Origin: Lactarius indigo
Taxonomy: Eukaryota; Basidiomycota; Agaricomycetes; Russulales; Russulaceae
NCBI GenBank assembly: GCA_025766275.1
Contig: JAFKAC010000013.1
Coordinates: forward strand, 434,001 to 498,000
Direction: 5' to 3'
Length of the DNA stretch: 64,000 bases
Shown piece after piece: positions 11,286 through 22,886 of the stretch. A model generated the notes under the pieces. That model searched no databases and had not been told where the DNA came from. It saw only the letters and a list, made by a program, of their open reading frames with translations. A program made the translations under genes and the position numbers. The stretch's first letter is position 1. Each line of letters starts with the position of its first letter.

Positions 11286-12375
11286 TCATTCGCCGCCGAT
11301 GCCAGGGCCCCCGTTCACCCACAGCGGAGAGCGCGTCATGTAGTTCACGATGTACGTGGGTGGCAGATCGGACGTATCGCTATCACCAGAAGCCAAGCCC
11401 GACGGGGCGACTCTAATGCTCGCGCTCCTGGCGTATAGCACACCAGACCCGTGCAAAATTTTCGCGCTGCAGTCCGCGGTTCTTCTGCCAGGGCTCACAA
11501 AGGGAATGGACCCTGCATGCCCGCGGAGTAATTTGGTGGCAGTTTGATGGACTCAGGGAAGGAGATCACTTAGGATATGGGTGTAGGATCACAAACGTGG
11601 CGGAGGTGAGTGAAGTGGTGGCGAAGAGTCAGGCCCGTGGTAGGGCAACGCAGGACTGGAATGGCTCGACATGATGAACAACGTGGGAATCAACGATTTT
11701 GTTGATAATGGGGTCGGATGGGCGGGAAGCGCACGTGAATGTATACTCGAAGTTGGTGATGCAGGACTACAACGCGAAGGGGCAGAGACCGGGCTTATAG
11801 GGGAGAGTGGGATTCGGATGCTGGGAAGAAACAAGGCGGTGAGACAAGCGACAGCGACGAACACGAATGGATCGCACCCCTTGTTCCGGCGTATATGCTG
11901 AGTGTTCCATCACTGAGTGATTATCGGCATGGGATGACGAACGGCTTCTCGTTTGCTGGGCCGTCAATGCTCCCTGCACAGCGTGGATGGCTGTCGATCA
12001 TAGCGCGAGCTGAAATGTTCAGTGGCCTCTGAGGTGTGCAAGAGGGCTGCTACGTCGGGGGTTCCAGGCGAGAGGGAACTGCCAGTGGAAGAAGGGAGAC
12101 GTTCGAAGATAATAGGCCTCCCTGGGACACATCGGATGAGTTTACATCATCTGGCCAGTCGGGAAGGATCTGGTGACCTCGTTCATCCACTCTTCACTAG
12201 GTAGGAAGTAGCAAGGCCGTCGACCAGCAAAAAAATATAATAAACTGAGGGGAAGACCGTGGTACACACGCTGGGGGCCCAGTCGAAAAAGGGGGATGTA
12301 TGCAGTAATGTGGAGGTTTTCGTTAGCGTTACATACGTTGCATGGCCAGTTCGAGACGCCAACCGGACGCACCAC
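11286..12375 (-). pseudogene. DUF6593-like relic, copy 2
   Basis: It matches the third exon of the intact copy: a PLF-LG--Q-V-HGLPLSLL phrase and PSEEWMN at 12200-12330, then the Ser/Pro-rich tail, ending in a decayed version of the DLPPAY-- / RVNG-P-IGGE terminus at 11286-11400. The first two exons are absent and several frame breaks are visible. The plus-strand DUF6535 gene begins just beyond its truncated end, so the insertion or rearrangement that brought that gene in probably removed the 5' half. Confidence 0.75.
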
Positions 12376-12442
12376 AAAGGATGGTGCATCATCACATGAC
12401 TTGCATCGATCAGTACCGGCTCACTCCGCTCCATAATCTTCA

Positions 12443-15218
12443 ATGGCCCAAGCTCTCGAGAACGTCAGCACAACCAAGGGATACATAGGCCATGGCAGAG
12501 GTACCTTACTCCCGCTTAGCTCTATCCTCATTGTTCTCACCTGCATTGCCACCCGCATAGGTGACAACCTGTATTCGGAGCAGCCTCAGGAAACATGGGG
12601 AATGTCCAACTTTGTAGATGGGTCAGGGCCTATCTTCTCGATGTATCTAGACATGGCGACAGAAGAAGACAAAAAGATGGTCGATGGATGGAAAGCGGAC
12701 GCCGATGGGATTCTCATCTTTGTGCGTCACTATCTTCTAATACTAATGGACTGTGTCACGAACTCTTCTCTCATAGACCGGTTTATTCTCTGCTGCTGTT
12801 GCCTCATTGATCTCCGTGTCCATTCAGGACATTCGACCAAACCCACAGGACACTTCCAATTTCTACCTCGCAAATATCTATCAGACTCTCGCCAACCCTG
12901 GATCCAACATTTCCGGTTCCCTCCCTGCTTCACCACCTCCATTTTCTCCGCCAAAATATGCAGTTTGGGTGAACGCACTGTTGTTCTTGAGCTTGGTCAT
13001 CAGTATCAGCTGTGCTCTACTCGCGACGTTGCTTCAGCAGTGGGCACGAAGATATCTCAAGGTCACTCAGCCACGTTACAGCCCACACAAGCGAGCAAGG
13101 ATCCGGACGTTCTTTTTCGAAGGTGTCGAGAAGTTTTTCCTTCCGTGGGCAGTTGAAGCACTGCCGACTCTACTGCATGTTTCCCTGTTCCTGTTCTTTG
13201 CCGGCATATCTGTGTTCCTATGGAACGTCGATCTCACAATTTTCAAGTCAGTGCTGTCATGGATCGGCATTTGCACGGCTCTATACGGATGCATCACGTT
13301 CGTCCCGATCTTTCGTCATGACAGCCCATACCATACCCCACTTTCATTGCCAGCGTGGTACATTGTTTCTGGGATATCATTCGTCATATTTCGGGTCCTT
13401 CAATGGTTCACCATTTCCACGGTCTTTTGTTTTCCGTGCGTTTGCTTCGGGCCGTTTTCTCTTAGGCGCTTTGCTGAAAAAGCCTGCGATCGCTTTGAGT
13501 CCTTGGAGGAAAGCTATCGCAAATTGCTCCTACAAGGCATGCGGAAGACGGTCGAGAACGCTGCTCTGGATTCACCTTCGGAGATTGACAGCCGCGCATT
13601 TCTGTGGACGTTCGACAGTTTAGATGAAGACCATGAACTGGAGAACTTTTTTTCCGGCTTGCCTGGCTTCCGCAGCTCGAATGTCGTTGACGATCCTCTA
13701 CCCGGTCTCACATGGGAGCAAAAAGAGAAGTTCTCGACGGCATTAACAGGGTTGTTTGACCGCACATTCTCATCAGATTTACTTCCGGAGTCGGTCAAAA
13801 ATTGGCGCGCCATCATCTGCGCGAGGGCCCTTGATCCAACTTTGTTTTCCTCCGAATATTATTGGGTCATGAATAGTATCATGTCCGAAAACAAATGTAG
13901 GGAACTTCAAACCAGCAAATTTGGCCGTATTGTGAGAGGCTGGGGCAACGGTGGAAACCAAGGCACCGCTTTGGTTACACAAGCTATCGTTACCAATATT
14001 GTTGCGGGGGTACAAGAGCGCGATGACTCGTGGTACAATCTCGCCTCAAGTGCACTGGGCGTCCCGGAATCGGTCCTCCGAGACTACGCCAAAAATGGTG
14101 ATTGCCTTTCACTTGTCATTTTGATCCACGTTGTCCGGCAGCAATTTAACCATTTCTGGGAACCATCTTGGCCGTCTTCCGGGTTCCGCGACATTCTAAG
14201 AGCAGTCTCTAAATTCGATGTACAGCGTACGTCACCTGAACTGCAGCACAAGTTCTGTGCTCTCTGGAATCAAATTGTTCTCAAAGCTCAGAATGACGAC
14301 GATCAGACCATGGCATCCCTTCTCCTCAGACCAATTCGCAACATCTACGCATCTCTGCATCAAGATACTGCCTTTGCATCCACACCATTCTCCACCTCCA
14401 CGGACAAACGAGATCTCGTTCTGAGGAACCCATCCTTGTATCCAGTGTGCAACGTCGTTGGCCATATTCACGACGACTCTGTCCCCACCGCCCGGGTTCG
14501 CGCTTTCCTAGACGACAACGCTACGTCGGTCCCTGCTCCCATGGCCAGTCCCGATGCGACTTCCTTGTCTGTACTCGCCCCAATTCGTGCTGTCGAAAGC
14601 CTAACGGATGTTCCACTGCTTGACAACTTCCGCCCCGCTCATCAGACAACCATCGAAAGCCGCCGCACTCCCGTTACTTCATATCCAACCACCTCAGGTG
14701 CAGCTCGAGACATTATCACCTTAGGTTTAACCACGCTACGCTCCTCTCCCAAACCTTCCATATCTACCCCGGACCCTCCTCTTTCCCCTACCTCCCCACC
14801 CACTGCTGTTGCCCTCCAGGACAACGAAGACCTAGCGCATTCCGGTGAACCAATCCTCTCATCTCCAGCTTCTTATAATCCAGTTCTCGACAATATACTT
14901 CCTACTGGTGTGTCGCCGTCTTCACTCTCACCCATAACCCGATCCTATTTCTCACTGTCTTTCCCAGAATCCCGTCGCCCAATAATAATAACTGCTGTTC
15001 CCCGCGCTCCTCGAGGGCCGGCCTTTGCACCCGATCCAGGTGCTGCTGCCGAGGGCGTTGGTATCCCGAAGCCTGGTTTGCGAATTGGTGAGGGCACTCT
15101 TGACCCCTCTGTGATCCACGCAAACACCTCAGATCTTCCACCACAACCCTCGTCACCGCTATCGGTCACTGACTCAGATGTAGTCGCCGCGGCCCTTCAA
15201 TGGGGGAACCGCATATAG
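12443..15218 (+). CDS. DUF6535-domain membrane protein
   Basis: Exon 1 (12443-12721) and exon 2 (12777-15218) join in phase over a 55-nt intron with donor GTGCGT, a TACTAAT branch-like site and acceptor CATAG, giving about 906 residues. A further in-phase 60-nt intron at 12501-12560 is possible and would remove 20 residues. The joined sequence holds the family's hallmark: MATEEDKKMVDGWKADADGI, then LIF|TGLFSAAVASLISVSIQ. Several hydrophobic segments follow (ALLFLSLVISISCALLATLL and, further on, VSLFLFFAGISVFLW), as expected of this multi-pass fungal family of unknown function. The C-terminal 300 or so residues are Ser/Pro/Thr-rich and look disordered. No frame break is visible. It faces opposite to the array genes around it. 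Confidence 0.85.
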
Positions 15219-15850
15219 GAGATCACCCTTCCCATGGCCAGTACGATATAGTTTAACGCATCCCCCAATTTAATTGGGTATATATTCTTGTTGGACCCTC
15301 GATATTCCCATGCCGATATACTCAATACCTTTTCTCAGTTCGTGTGTATACTGTCTTATTACACGGTACAATAGCAAGGAGAAATATGTAGTCAAGTAGA
15401 GTGGGGAGGTGTGGGTGAAGGGTCTCAAAGATCTCAACCTCCGCCTTAACCGCCTTGACCGGTTGAGCCATTGAGGGCCGAAGCGCTGAAGTGCTGATGA
15501 GCGTATCTGTCTGGTGACACCGGAAGCCTCGGCCCGGCCTCTGCACTCAGTGTCTCTTGTGAGAACAACGTCAAGAATCTTGCAGAGTCGATACTATGGT
15601 GCCAAGATGGGGGATGAGAAGATTGCAGGGGCATCTGTCACCAAAGCTAGTGACGGGAGATGGGCCCCGGAGGTGTGAGTGAACTTCAGCACTTCGGCTC
15701 CGAAGTCTTTGGGCAGTGGGGTCTCGTACTCGCTGTGGATAGGTTTGTGAGTCAACTTGACGTACTGGCATGAAGTTACAGAAGATGGGGCCGACCCGAG
15801 CCAATAATCCATCAGCAAAAAAATCGAGTGCTTATAAGCTATTATATTGG
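15219..15850. other. Intergenic stretch with unassigned minus-strand frames
   Basis: A minus-strand frame (15594-15854) carries a phrase reading YVKLTHKPIHSEYETPLPKD that looks protein-like but has no start context, partner exon or family that I recognise. The rest is AT-rich sequence after the DUF6535 stop. The two genes at its edges converge here, so it likely holds both 3' ends. Confidence 0.35.
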
Positions 15851-16713
15851 TCACAAGTCAGGCATGCGTAGGTCATCGCGGACGGGCCCAATCACGGTGA
15901 CCTTCATACTCCTCTCTGCCATGTGAGCTTGCTCAAATATCAGGCTACGGATCCTCTTCAGCGTGTCCTCAATGTCCGTCCTACCCAATAGTTTCCTGGA
16001 AAATATTTCTGGGGATACATGAGATTGACGAAATGTGAAGCATATCTTGCTGGAATAACACACTGGCTCGTCCTCGTTTTACTTCCTTGGTCGCAATGGA
16101 GAGGATAGAGATTAGCTCAATCACTATCTTCACATGCACCCCCGCCATTTCCGTGGTCAGCCGAAATTCAGTATCAAAGCGCTTGAAATTGCTCCTGATG
16201 CGCTCAAAGAGATCAATGATGGCACCGTGACTTGCTTTGGCATCCTTCCCCGCCTATAAAATTCCAACGTTAGCGCACGAAAAGGAATAGCAAGAACACG
16301 GACAGAAAGGAGGACTCCAATTCCGGCGAAGATCACTTTAGCGGGAGGGAGCGCCTTTACAAGTAACATTAGAAACGATTCAAAAAAAAAAAAAGTAACA
16401 TTAGAATTCATTTCGTAAATTGGATCATGATAAGTACCAGGCCAGCGCCGTCACCAAGAGCCTGCGGAAAGGTGTAGACTGCACGGGCCAATGGATCGAT
16501 CGACTTCATCAACCTCTGGTCGCCAGATTGTTCGAAGGCCTTGGATTGATCCCGAAGTATGTTCAGGACAGCGTCGATGGACTCGCAGGATTTCAGCTCA
16601 TTGGCGAGCTGGTGGGCAAGAAGGTCATCCCCGGTCTTTTTCTTGTACTCATCCAAGGCGGCATCGAGTACTGATTTGAGGTTTGGGGAAGCTATTTGAG
16701 AATGAGGAGACAT
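15851..16713 (-). CDS. Solo Goodbye-domain protein A (NLR N-terminus without NACHT or ankyrin)
   Basis: Four exons, 16713-16438, 16354-16298, 16253-16064 and 16008-15851, join in phase to 226 residues. The N-terminus matches the NLR Goodbye domain: NLKSVLDAALDEYKKKTGDD, then ESIDAVLNILRDQSKAFEQS, a short PPAKVIFAGIGVLL hydrophobic exon, and a helical exon ending in IELISILSIATKEVKR. Exon 4 begins like the NLR exon (KLLGRTDIEDTLKR) but then leaves the family and stops at once (PVRDDLRMPDL). Nothing resembling NACHT follows. Intron 1 is longer than in its relatives because of a 13-base poly(A) and a duplicated AAGTAACATTAGAA word. The start is the ATG shared by all paralogs. By analogy a free N-terminal domain could pair with or block full NLRs; this is inference. 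Confidence 0.75.
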
Positions 16714-17249
16714 GGCGCTAGAGGACCGCCAGGGATAATAGGATAATAGACTGACGAGTCGAAGGAACACGGGGTCACCAGTTTTTCCGGCTGACTTGAC
16801 CCTCGTGACCCGGGGTCAGCCTGACTTATACAACACCTGTGTGAAAGAGACCTGAAACTGTGACTTGTCTCCATCAGCTGAAAAGCCGGTATGGTGCCGA
16901 CCTCAAATCCAGACCTGACCGCACGGCCGTCTGGTGGCATAGACCCCAGAGTAGGCAATTACACTTCCGATATATGCGGTTCTTTTGCATTCGACGATGT
17001 GGCAGCGCAGTATTGGTGATGACTCAGCCACTTTCCCACGGTGGGTGAGCCGTTGGTTGATTAACTCTACCACTCGGCACGCTTGCGCTGCCGCAGCTGC
17101 AGGAGAATAGTGTCCTGCTATTGTCCTGCTCAGCGGCGACAATGCACTTTAGGTGTTCATATCTGATGTTCGATACCTGCAGGAGTTTGGTGGTTCCGTA
17201 CGGTCTGTCACCTGCCGGATACGCACAGTATGATCACGATTGATCGTCC
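16714..17249. other. Left part of spacer block copy A, interrupted by the hAT element
   Basis: No intact gene. 16900-17249 matches other spacer copies (near 26440, 39760, 41470 and 54640), including a GTAGGCAA-like word and the CCTGCAGGA(G/C)TT-GG-GGTTCCG phrase. The block continues at 21764 on the other side of the hAT element. The first 150 bases correspond to the upstream region of a unit. Confidence 0.55.
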
Positions 17250-17257
17250 CGCATAAT

Positions 17258-20200
17258 TAGTGATGTAAAAGTTCGGTTCAGTTCGGTTTTTTGCACCTTT
17301 TTGCTGAACCCCAAACTGAACTAAGGGTTCAGTTCAGGGTGTTTGGCTGAACCCCTGAACTGAACCTTTGTGAACCTGAACTCTTGGTTCAGTTCAGTTC
17401 AGGGAGGGTCTGAACGCTGAACCGAACGGAAATGAGGAAATCAGAGGCCCTTGCTTACATAATCACCCCAAACATGCAGAGTTACCTGGTAAGTGTACCA
17501 CAAAAGGCGTTGTTTAACGCTTTTGGGTCTTGTTCCAAAAAACAATCAATTTTTGTGTCTAAGTTTATGTACATCTACTACTAATGAGCATGCGTGATAG
17601 GGCTACTCTATGATATCCTCATCATTATCAAGATCCCCATTACTGGCAAAAGACATTGCGTGCTGTGCTGCCTCTGTTGTGGCCGACATGTGCCCATTTC
17701 TGTATGCACTCTTAAGCAGTTGAAGTCCCTCAAAAATGTCCGACTTCAACCTGTTTCTCAATGAGCTGTCAGTAATACCTCCACTACTGAAGGAGCGCTC
17801 CGAGGGTGTTGATGAGCCTTGGATCGCAAGGTAGTCACGTGCAATCCACTTCAATGTCGGGTATCTGGTGTTGCTCTGACACCATTGTGTAAGCCAGAGG
17901 ACCTGAGCGTGTTCAGATAGAAGACGTGACTTACCCCCCACCAGCCAATGATATCCCTTGTGGACTCAATGCCAGTCTTGAGGTATTGCTTGAGTTCTTC
18001 ACAAGGACCTTCGGCAGCGTGGCATTGCTTTTGAAATGCTTGAACAGCGTTGAGGAGAAAAGAACCACCATAGTGGAGTGCTGATCCCGGCGCGGAAGAC
18101 TGATCTAGGTCTGTATGTATTAGGACACAATACAGGACAGCGACAAAAGGGAATCTACCTAGGGCACTAGTTGTTGCAGCTGTTTGCGAGGGTGCGATAT
18201 AATACCTATCAAACTAAAGTAGTCGTCAATATATAGCACACAATGGAATCACCGTGATGGACATAACCTACCACTTCTTCCAGCTGCTTCATGCCAGCAG
18301 CGTACCGCTCACTATCCCACTGGCCTCGGAAATATAAGTCCTTGAGATTGGGATCAAGAACTAGTAAACCCGAAGTTAGTATGAAGTCATCAAATGACAG
18401 AGCGCGAGAACATACCAAGGCATATAAAATATGCAGGAGATGTGGTGCTAGCACGGCCATACCACTTGCGAAGGCTTTTGAGGCCTTCATTAAGTGTGTC
18501 CACCAGCCCTTGATGATCAGGACTAGTTGCCATCTTCTCCCAGCGCTCAATAAGTAGCTCAAAGCCAGGGATGATGCGCCAGACAGTTGGAGTGCGGTCA
18601 CTTGAGAATGTCTGCTGGACGTTTGCCGGCTCCTAGCCAAGTTGAGTAAGATATAAGTGAAAAGAAACAGCGAAAGCTTACCCTTATCGCATCCCTGATA
18701 TCCACCAGGCGCTCCCAATCCCTCCGAGTCAAATGGAAGTCTGCATAACAGCGGTGGTTGGGGAGGTCTGGTACTTTGTCGCTTGTGTCCGCAAGGAGAA
18801 TAAATTGACCAATGGCCTATTATGGAAAGGAGTAAGTACTTGACATAAATAGAAGTATCAACGCACCGTCTTAAGTTTGATAAAACGCTCGAGAAATGTG
18901 AAGAGCGATCCCCATCAAGTACGAATCCATTGGATCAGCTCAAGTGGGTTAGCCCCGACTTGACTGCAGGTTGCGCGAAAGAAGGCCCTTGCCTGTGGCG
19001 ATTTACGAATCTATAGCACATGCATCAGTACAGGATATGTCAATAGGACCAAGGAAAAGCATACCTGCGTCACCAGGGCAATCGCTTTTCCGAGCGAATC
19101 GCCAGTGTCAATGTCTTCATCTTCACCCTCGTCACCTGAGGTAGGGTTGCCGTCATTGTCCAAGGTGGGGTCATCTTCTGTATTGTTGCGCAAGTCACCA
19201 ACTTTGCTGAAACGTGGTGCAATCATTTGGACAAAATGCTTTGCCGTGAGATGAAGGGAGTGTTCCATACACCTAAGTTACACATTAGGATTGGAACACG
19301 CCGAGTGTGTGAACACTTACAGCATATCGTGTTCTTGGGCAGTCCATCCAGTTTCCGTAGATGGGCTGTTCTGGACCATACGGAGTGTGGTGCGATTCAC
19401 AGCCGCACCATCACTAGTAAACCAACCAACCTGGAGAGTGGAACATTAGTTTGTGACATGGAAACATAAGTGAGGATGATGAAGACACACCTTGCTGCGC
19501 AGTCCATACCGGTCCAAAGCATGGGCCAAGATATCACCCATATTCCGGCCAGTGTGCCTTCCCTGGATCTCCTGGAAGATTAGTTGTTTGGACCTCAACT
19601 TCCACACATTCGGGTTATCAGTAGGGGAGTCTATATAATGTGCTGTAAGTGAGATATATGGGTCACCCGGCTTTGAGGTCCACGCGTCGAATGTGAAAGA
19701 TATCTTTGAGGGTATTTTCTTCATATTCTCACGAACCCTCCCCTCTGCAACATGTGCGCGTTGAAGTATTTCAGTGCGAAGAGCATGGCGGCGTGGGATA
19801 TCTTTGTCCAAAAGCCCCGGCCAACAGAACTTGAGGAGGCGGCGAAAACCACCACTCTCGATCAAGTTGAATGCCTGGGATGTGAAAATATATTAGAATG
19901 ATCCACATACAATAAGAGAACAATGATCACGCTCACCTCGTCTTCACAGACAACAAACTCGATAAGATGCTCAAGGAGCCCCTCCTTTGTGAAATTGGGG
20001 AGCCTAGGCTCATGGGTGACAATGCCGTCGAGATCTGTTTGACTGAGGCTGAAGTGGTTCAGCACCGAGCGAGAGAACAAGAGAACCTACTCACCCACTC
20101 ATACTTGATTCAGTTGGCGTACGGAAAAGAGCGCGGGAATTTGGCTCAATACCAAGTGCCTTGCAGCGTTGGCGATACAGCCGAGAGTGATGCCTAGGGA

Positions 20201-21755
20201 AAGATCAATACAGGGTAGATTAAATGAGAAGGTGGTACTTTACCTAGCGATGTGTGATCGTAGCGTACTTATGCTTCCGGTCAAAAAACACGACGATCGA
20301 TTGACCGAGAGGTCCTCCCTTTACACAGGCCCAGTTAGTGACATTAATAATAAAAAAACGGACCTGAAAATACTTACAGACAGACCATACACCAGTTGCC
20401 GTCCTGGACCTTTCCTGTATCCGGGTGCACGCGTCCTTTTTCGGGGCAGAAGATAAGGCGTACGTCGGCTAAACACTTTTCTCGGGGTATGAAAGGAATG
20501 GCCTGAAAGGAAAGTGAGAACGCCATTCGGATTTGAGGGTACTGGACACACCTGGTTGTCAGTGTCAACGACGGCCTTGATGGACTTGTAGTCATCCTCT
20601 GCGAGTTCTGTGGCAGGTTCTGTCATAGCGCCATCGTCACTGAGCTCGATGGCGACCTTACGTGTGGTACGACAATCGGGATTGGTGTCGACTGGGGCCT
20701 TGCGTTTGGCACCTGGACGAGTGCTGGCAGAGCTGCTTGAAGCAGCCTCAGCCACTTTGAGGGCACGCTGCGATGGGCGAAGAATACAACCAGTCCGGCG
20801 TGCACCGGCAACCACTTTGGCTGGTGCATGACTGCCAGAGACGTCGCCCGAAGGAAAGGGGATCGTTTCATCTGCGTCAAACGACCACGTGATCTCTGAT
20901 GCATCCTTCAAAGTCCCATCGGGACGGACAGCGTCCCCAAGGTTGAGACTGGTAGACAAAGACATAGTGGGATTGTTAGTAACTCTGTGGGGTGCGAGTT
21001 GTTGAAAGGATAGGGGACATACCTCGACTTAATGTGTTTTTTTGGGCAGAGTCGCCATCAACCAGGGAGTAGCCTGATTCCGGATCACTACTTTTTGGGT
21101 GTGCTCATTTAGCCAGGTTGGGTGTAGGATGAATGGAAGTAGTGACTGGCAACTCACAATATGGAAATAAGGGCGATAGGATATACCTAACGCTGGGGGC
21201 GGTAGAAGCGAAGAGCCCGGAGGGGGAGGAGTCCCGGAAAATAGTGGAACAAGACCAGGGACTTGGACTGCTGATAAAAGTCGACTACTGAAGTTGTGGC
21301 CATCTTCCTGCAACAATTGGAGAGTGTGGTGCTGATGGTGAGGGTGTGATGAGGGTGCAATAGATATTGGGACTTGGGAAGACGATGAAAAGATGAAGCT
21401 CGATAAAGCTGCATGGCACACGCGACAAACACCTGTCACACAGCAGTCACGCTAACACGCTGCAACTACGCCGCACAAACATTGCAGACTGTCACTGCAG
21501 TGTTTCAGATTTGTTTCAGACTTGTGGAATGGGCCGAATAATTTATTTCCATCATCTTTGAGTACCTGTAAAATTTACTGGTTCACGTTCAAACGCGTTC
21601 AAATGCGTTCTCATATTTCAGGATTTCGCCGAACCCCGAACTGGACCGATGGTCAGGTTCGGGTCAAACAGCTGAACCCCGAACCCTGAACCAGGGTCCG
21701 GTTCAGCTAGGTTCGGGTTCGGACCGAAGTTCGGAACCGAACTTTTCCATCACTA
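17258..21755 (-). mobile_element. Complete hAT-superfamily DNA transposon, 4498 bp
   Basis: The ends are inverted repeats starting TAGTGATG(T/G)AAAAGTTCGG. They are flanked by a perfect 8-bp target duplication, CGCATAAT, at 17250-17257 and 21756-21763, which is diagnostic for hAT. Both subterminal zones (17270-17430 and 21590-21745) are packed with GGTTCAG/CTGAACC and GTTCGG words in both orientations, the likely transposase binding sites. A transposase gene on the minus strand fills the interior. The element sits inside a spacer block whose uninterrupted paralogs read GACCGTCCCACATAA at the same point (40029 and 54737). Confidence 0.97.
17603..20965 (-). pseudogene. hAT transposase gene with one in-frame stop
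   Basis: Many exons with short introns can be read in order. An N-terminal Ser/Thr-rich tract is followed by a BED-type zinc finger (CPEK, then WCMVC, then a His-containing segment near 20390-20240). The RNase H-like core follows (ISFTFDAWTSKPGDPYISLT at about 19690, the RCMEHSLHLTAKHF region at about 19250, and LELIQWIRT-*-WGSLFTFLERF). Last come a GLKSLRKWYGRAS segment, VLDPNLKDLYF, and the C-terminal hAT dimerisation region (YPTLKWIARDYLAIQGSSTP then SERSFSSGG) ending at 17603. The only defect I see is TGA at 18915-18917, where relatives carry R in the TRWGSLF motif; this fits CGA to TGA. Exon edges were judged by eye, so another small lesion could be hidden. Without readthrough the protein would lack its catalytic C-terminal half. 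Confidence 0.85.
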
Positions 21756-21763
21756 CGCATAAT

Positions 21764-22886
21764 TGCGTGATGGAGATTCCGCCCTTTGACTCTTTGAGTG
21801 CATCGCCAGCCCAAACCCGATTCCTTCGTTCCACGTGATGACCCCCCCGCTTGTTTCGGCGATTGAGCCACCACCACCACCATCTTGGCCAGAGCATCAG
21901 CCGTACATCTCCCTCCCCCTGTGATGCGTCGAATGCGGCTGGGCTTCGAGTTGGAGGCAACTGGTGAGTCCCGCTGGCGGTGTCACGGCTTGCATCACCG
22001 ATCCCCAGCTGCGCCTATTTGCCCAAGTAAGCAAGCATGTAACAGCGAGTTCTGCCCTCCCCCAGCCTCCCATCGCCACCATCATCATTGTCATTTTCTA
22101 ACTAACCGACACGGTACCCCGCCCGCGTCTTATGTCCCACGTCATGCACCCAGACTCGTCATCTCTCTTGCTTTTCTCGCACCATGAACGTGTATCCCGC
22201 CACATCACCTCGTCCTCTGCAGACGCCAACTGAATCTGCGTCTGTCGATATCTCCTCGCTCTCATATACTTTCCCCCTATCCTTTCTGTCGTCTCCCTAC
22301 CTCCTTAATCTCTTTCACATGCGCATCTGCCGGTTTATCTTCCTTGTCAGATCTGGACTGTCGTTGGTCCTCACTTGTAGCACGACATCCAACCTGCCGC
22401 ATACGGTCCACCTTTCGGCTATGATATGACTTAGCTGCTCACGCCGACGGAACCCTAATATACATCCATGGTCCCCCCTTCGAGCTGGCTGCCTGCTCAC
22501 CCTTTTTGTTTGACTCACCGCCACTTTCACGTACCCACTACAGCTCATGCCTCGAAATTCGGCCTGTTGCATGTCAGAACATTTGCAGCGTCGTCGTCGT
22601 CGCCCACTAACTGAGTTTACACAGACCTAACCTCCCCACGAACTATCTAATCTCTTTCTCAACTGCCTACCTCTTTAATTTGTACCCTATATCATTTTGA
22701 ACTGTGTCCAGACCCCTACTGTTTACTTTTATTTATTTATTTTATCTTGCGCCCTCCTCCGATCGCTTGCTCGTATTTGATCTGTGTTCTGCTCACCTGT
22801 ACATATTTTATACATCAGGAAAACAAAAGCTACTAGGAAGCACTAGTGTGACTAGTGACACCCAAATATGGTAGGAGCTAGTTCAC
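21764..22886. other. Right part of spacer block copy A
   Basis: This continues the spacer seen before the hAT element. It matches 26750-27620, 41760-42350 and 54760-55700: a GCTGG(C/A)GGTGTC-CGG-like word, a pyrimidine-rich stretch with CTGCGTCTGTCGATATCTCC, the CATTTGCAGCGTCGTCGTCG word at 22569 and CTAATCTCTTTCTC. Frames are open only in short patches. It ends beside the stop of solo Goodbye B. Confidence 0.5.
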
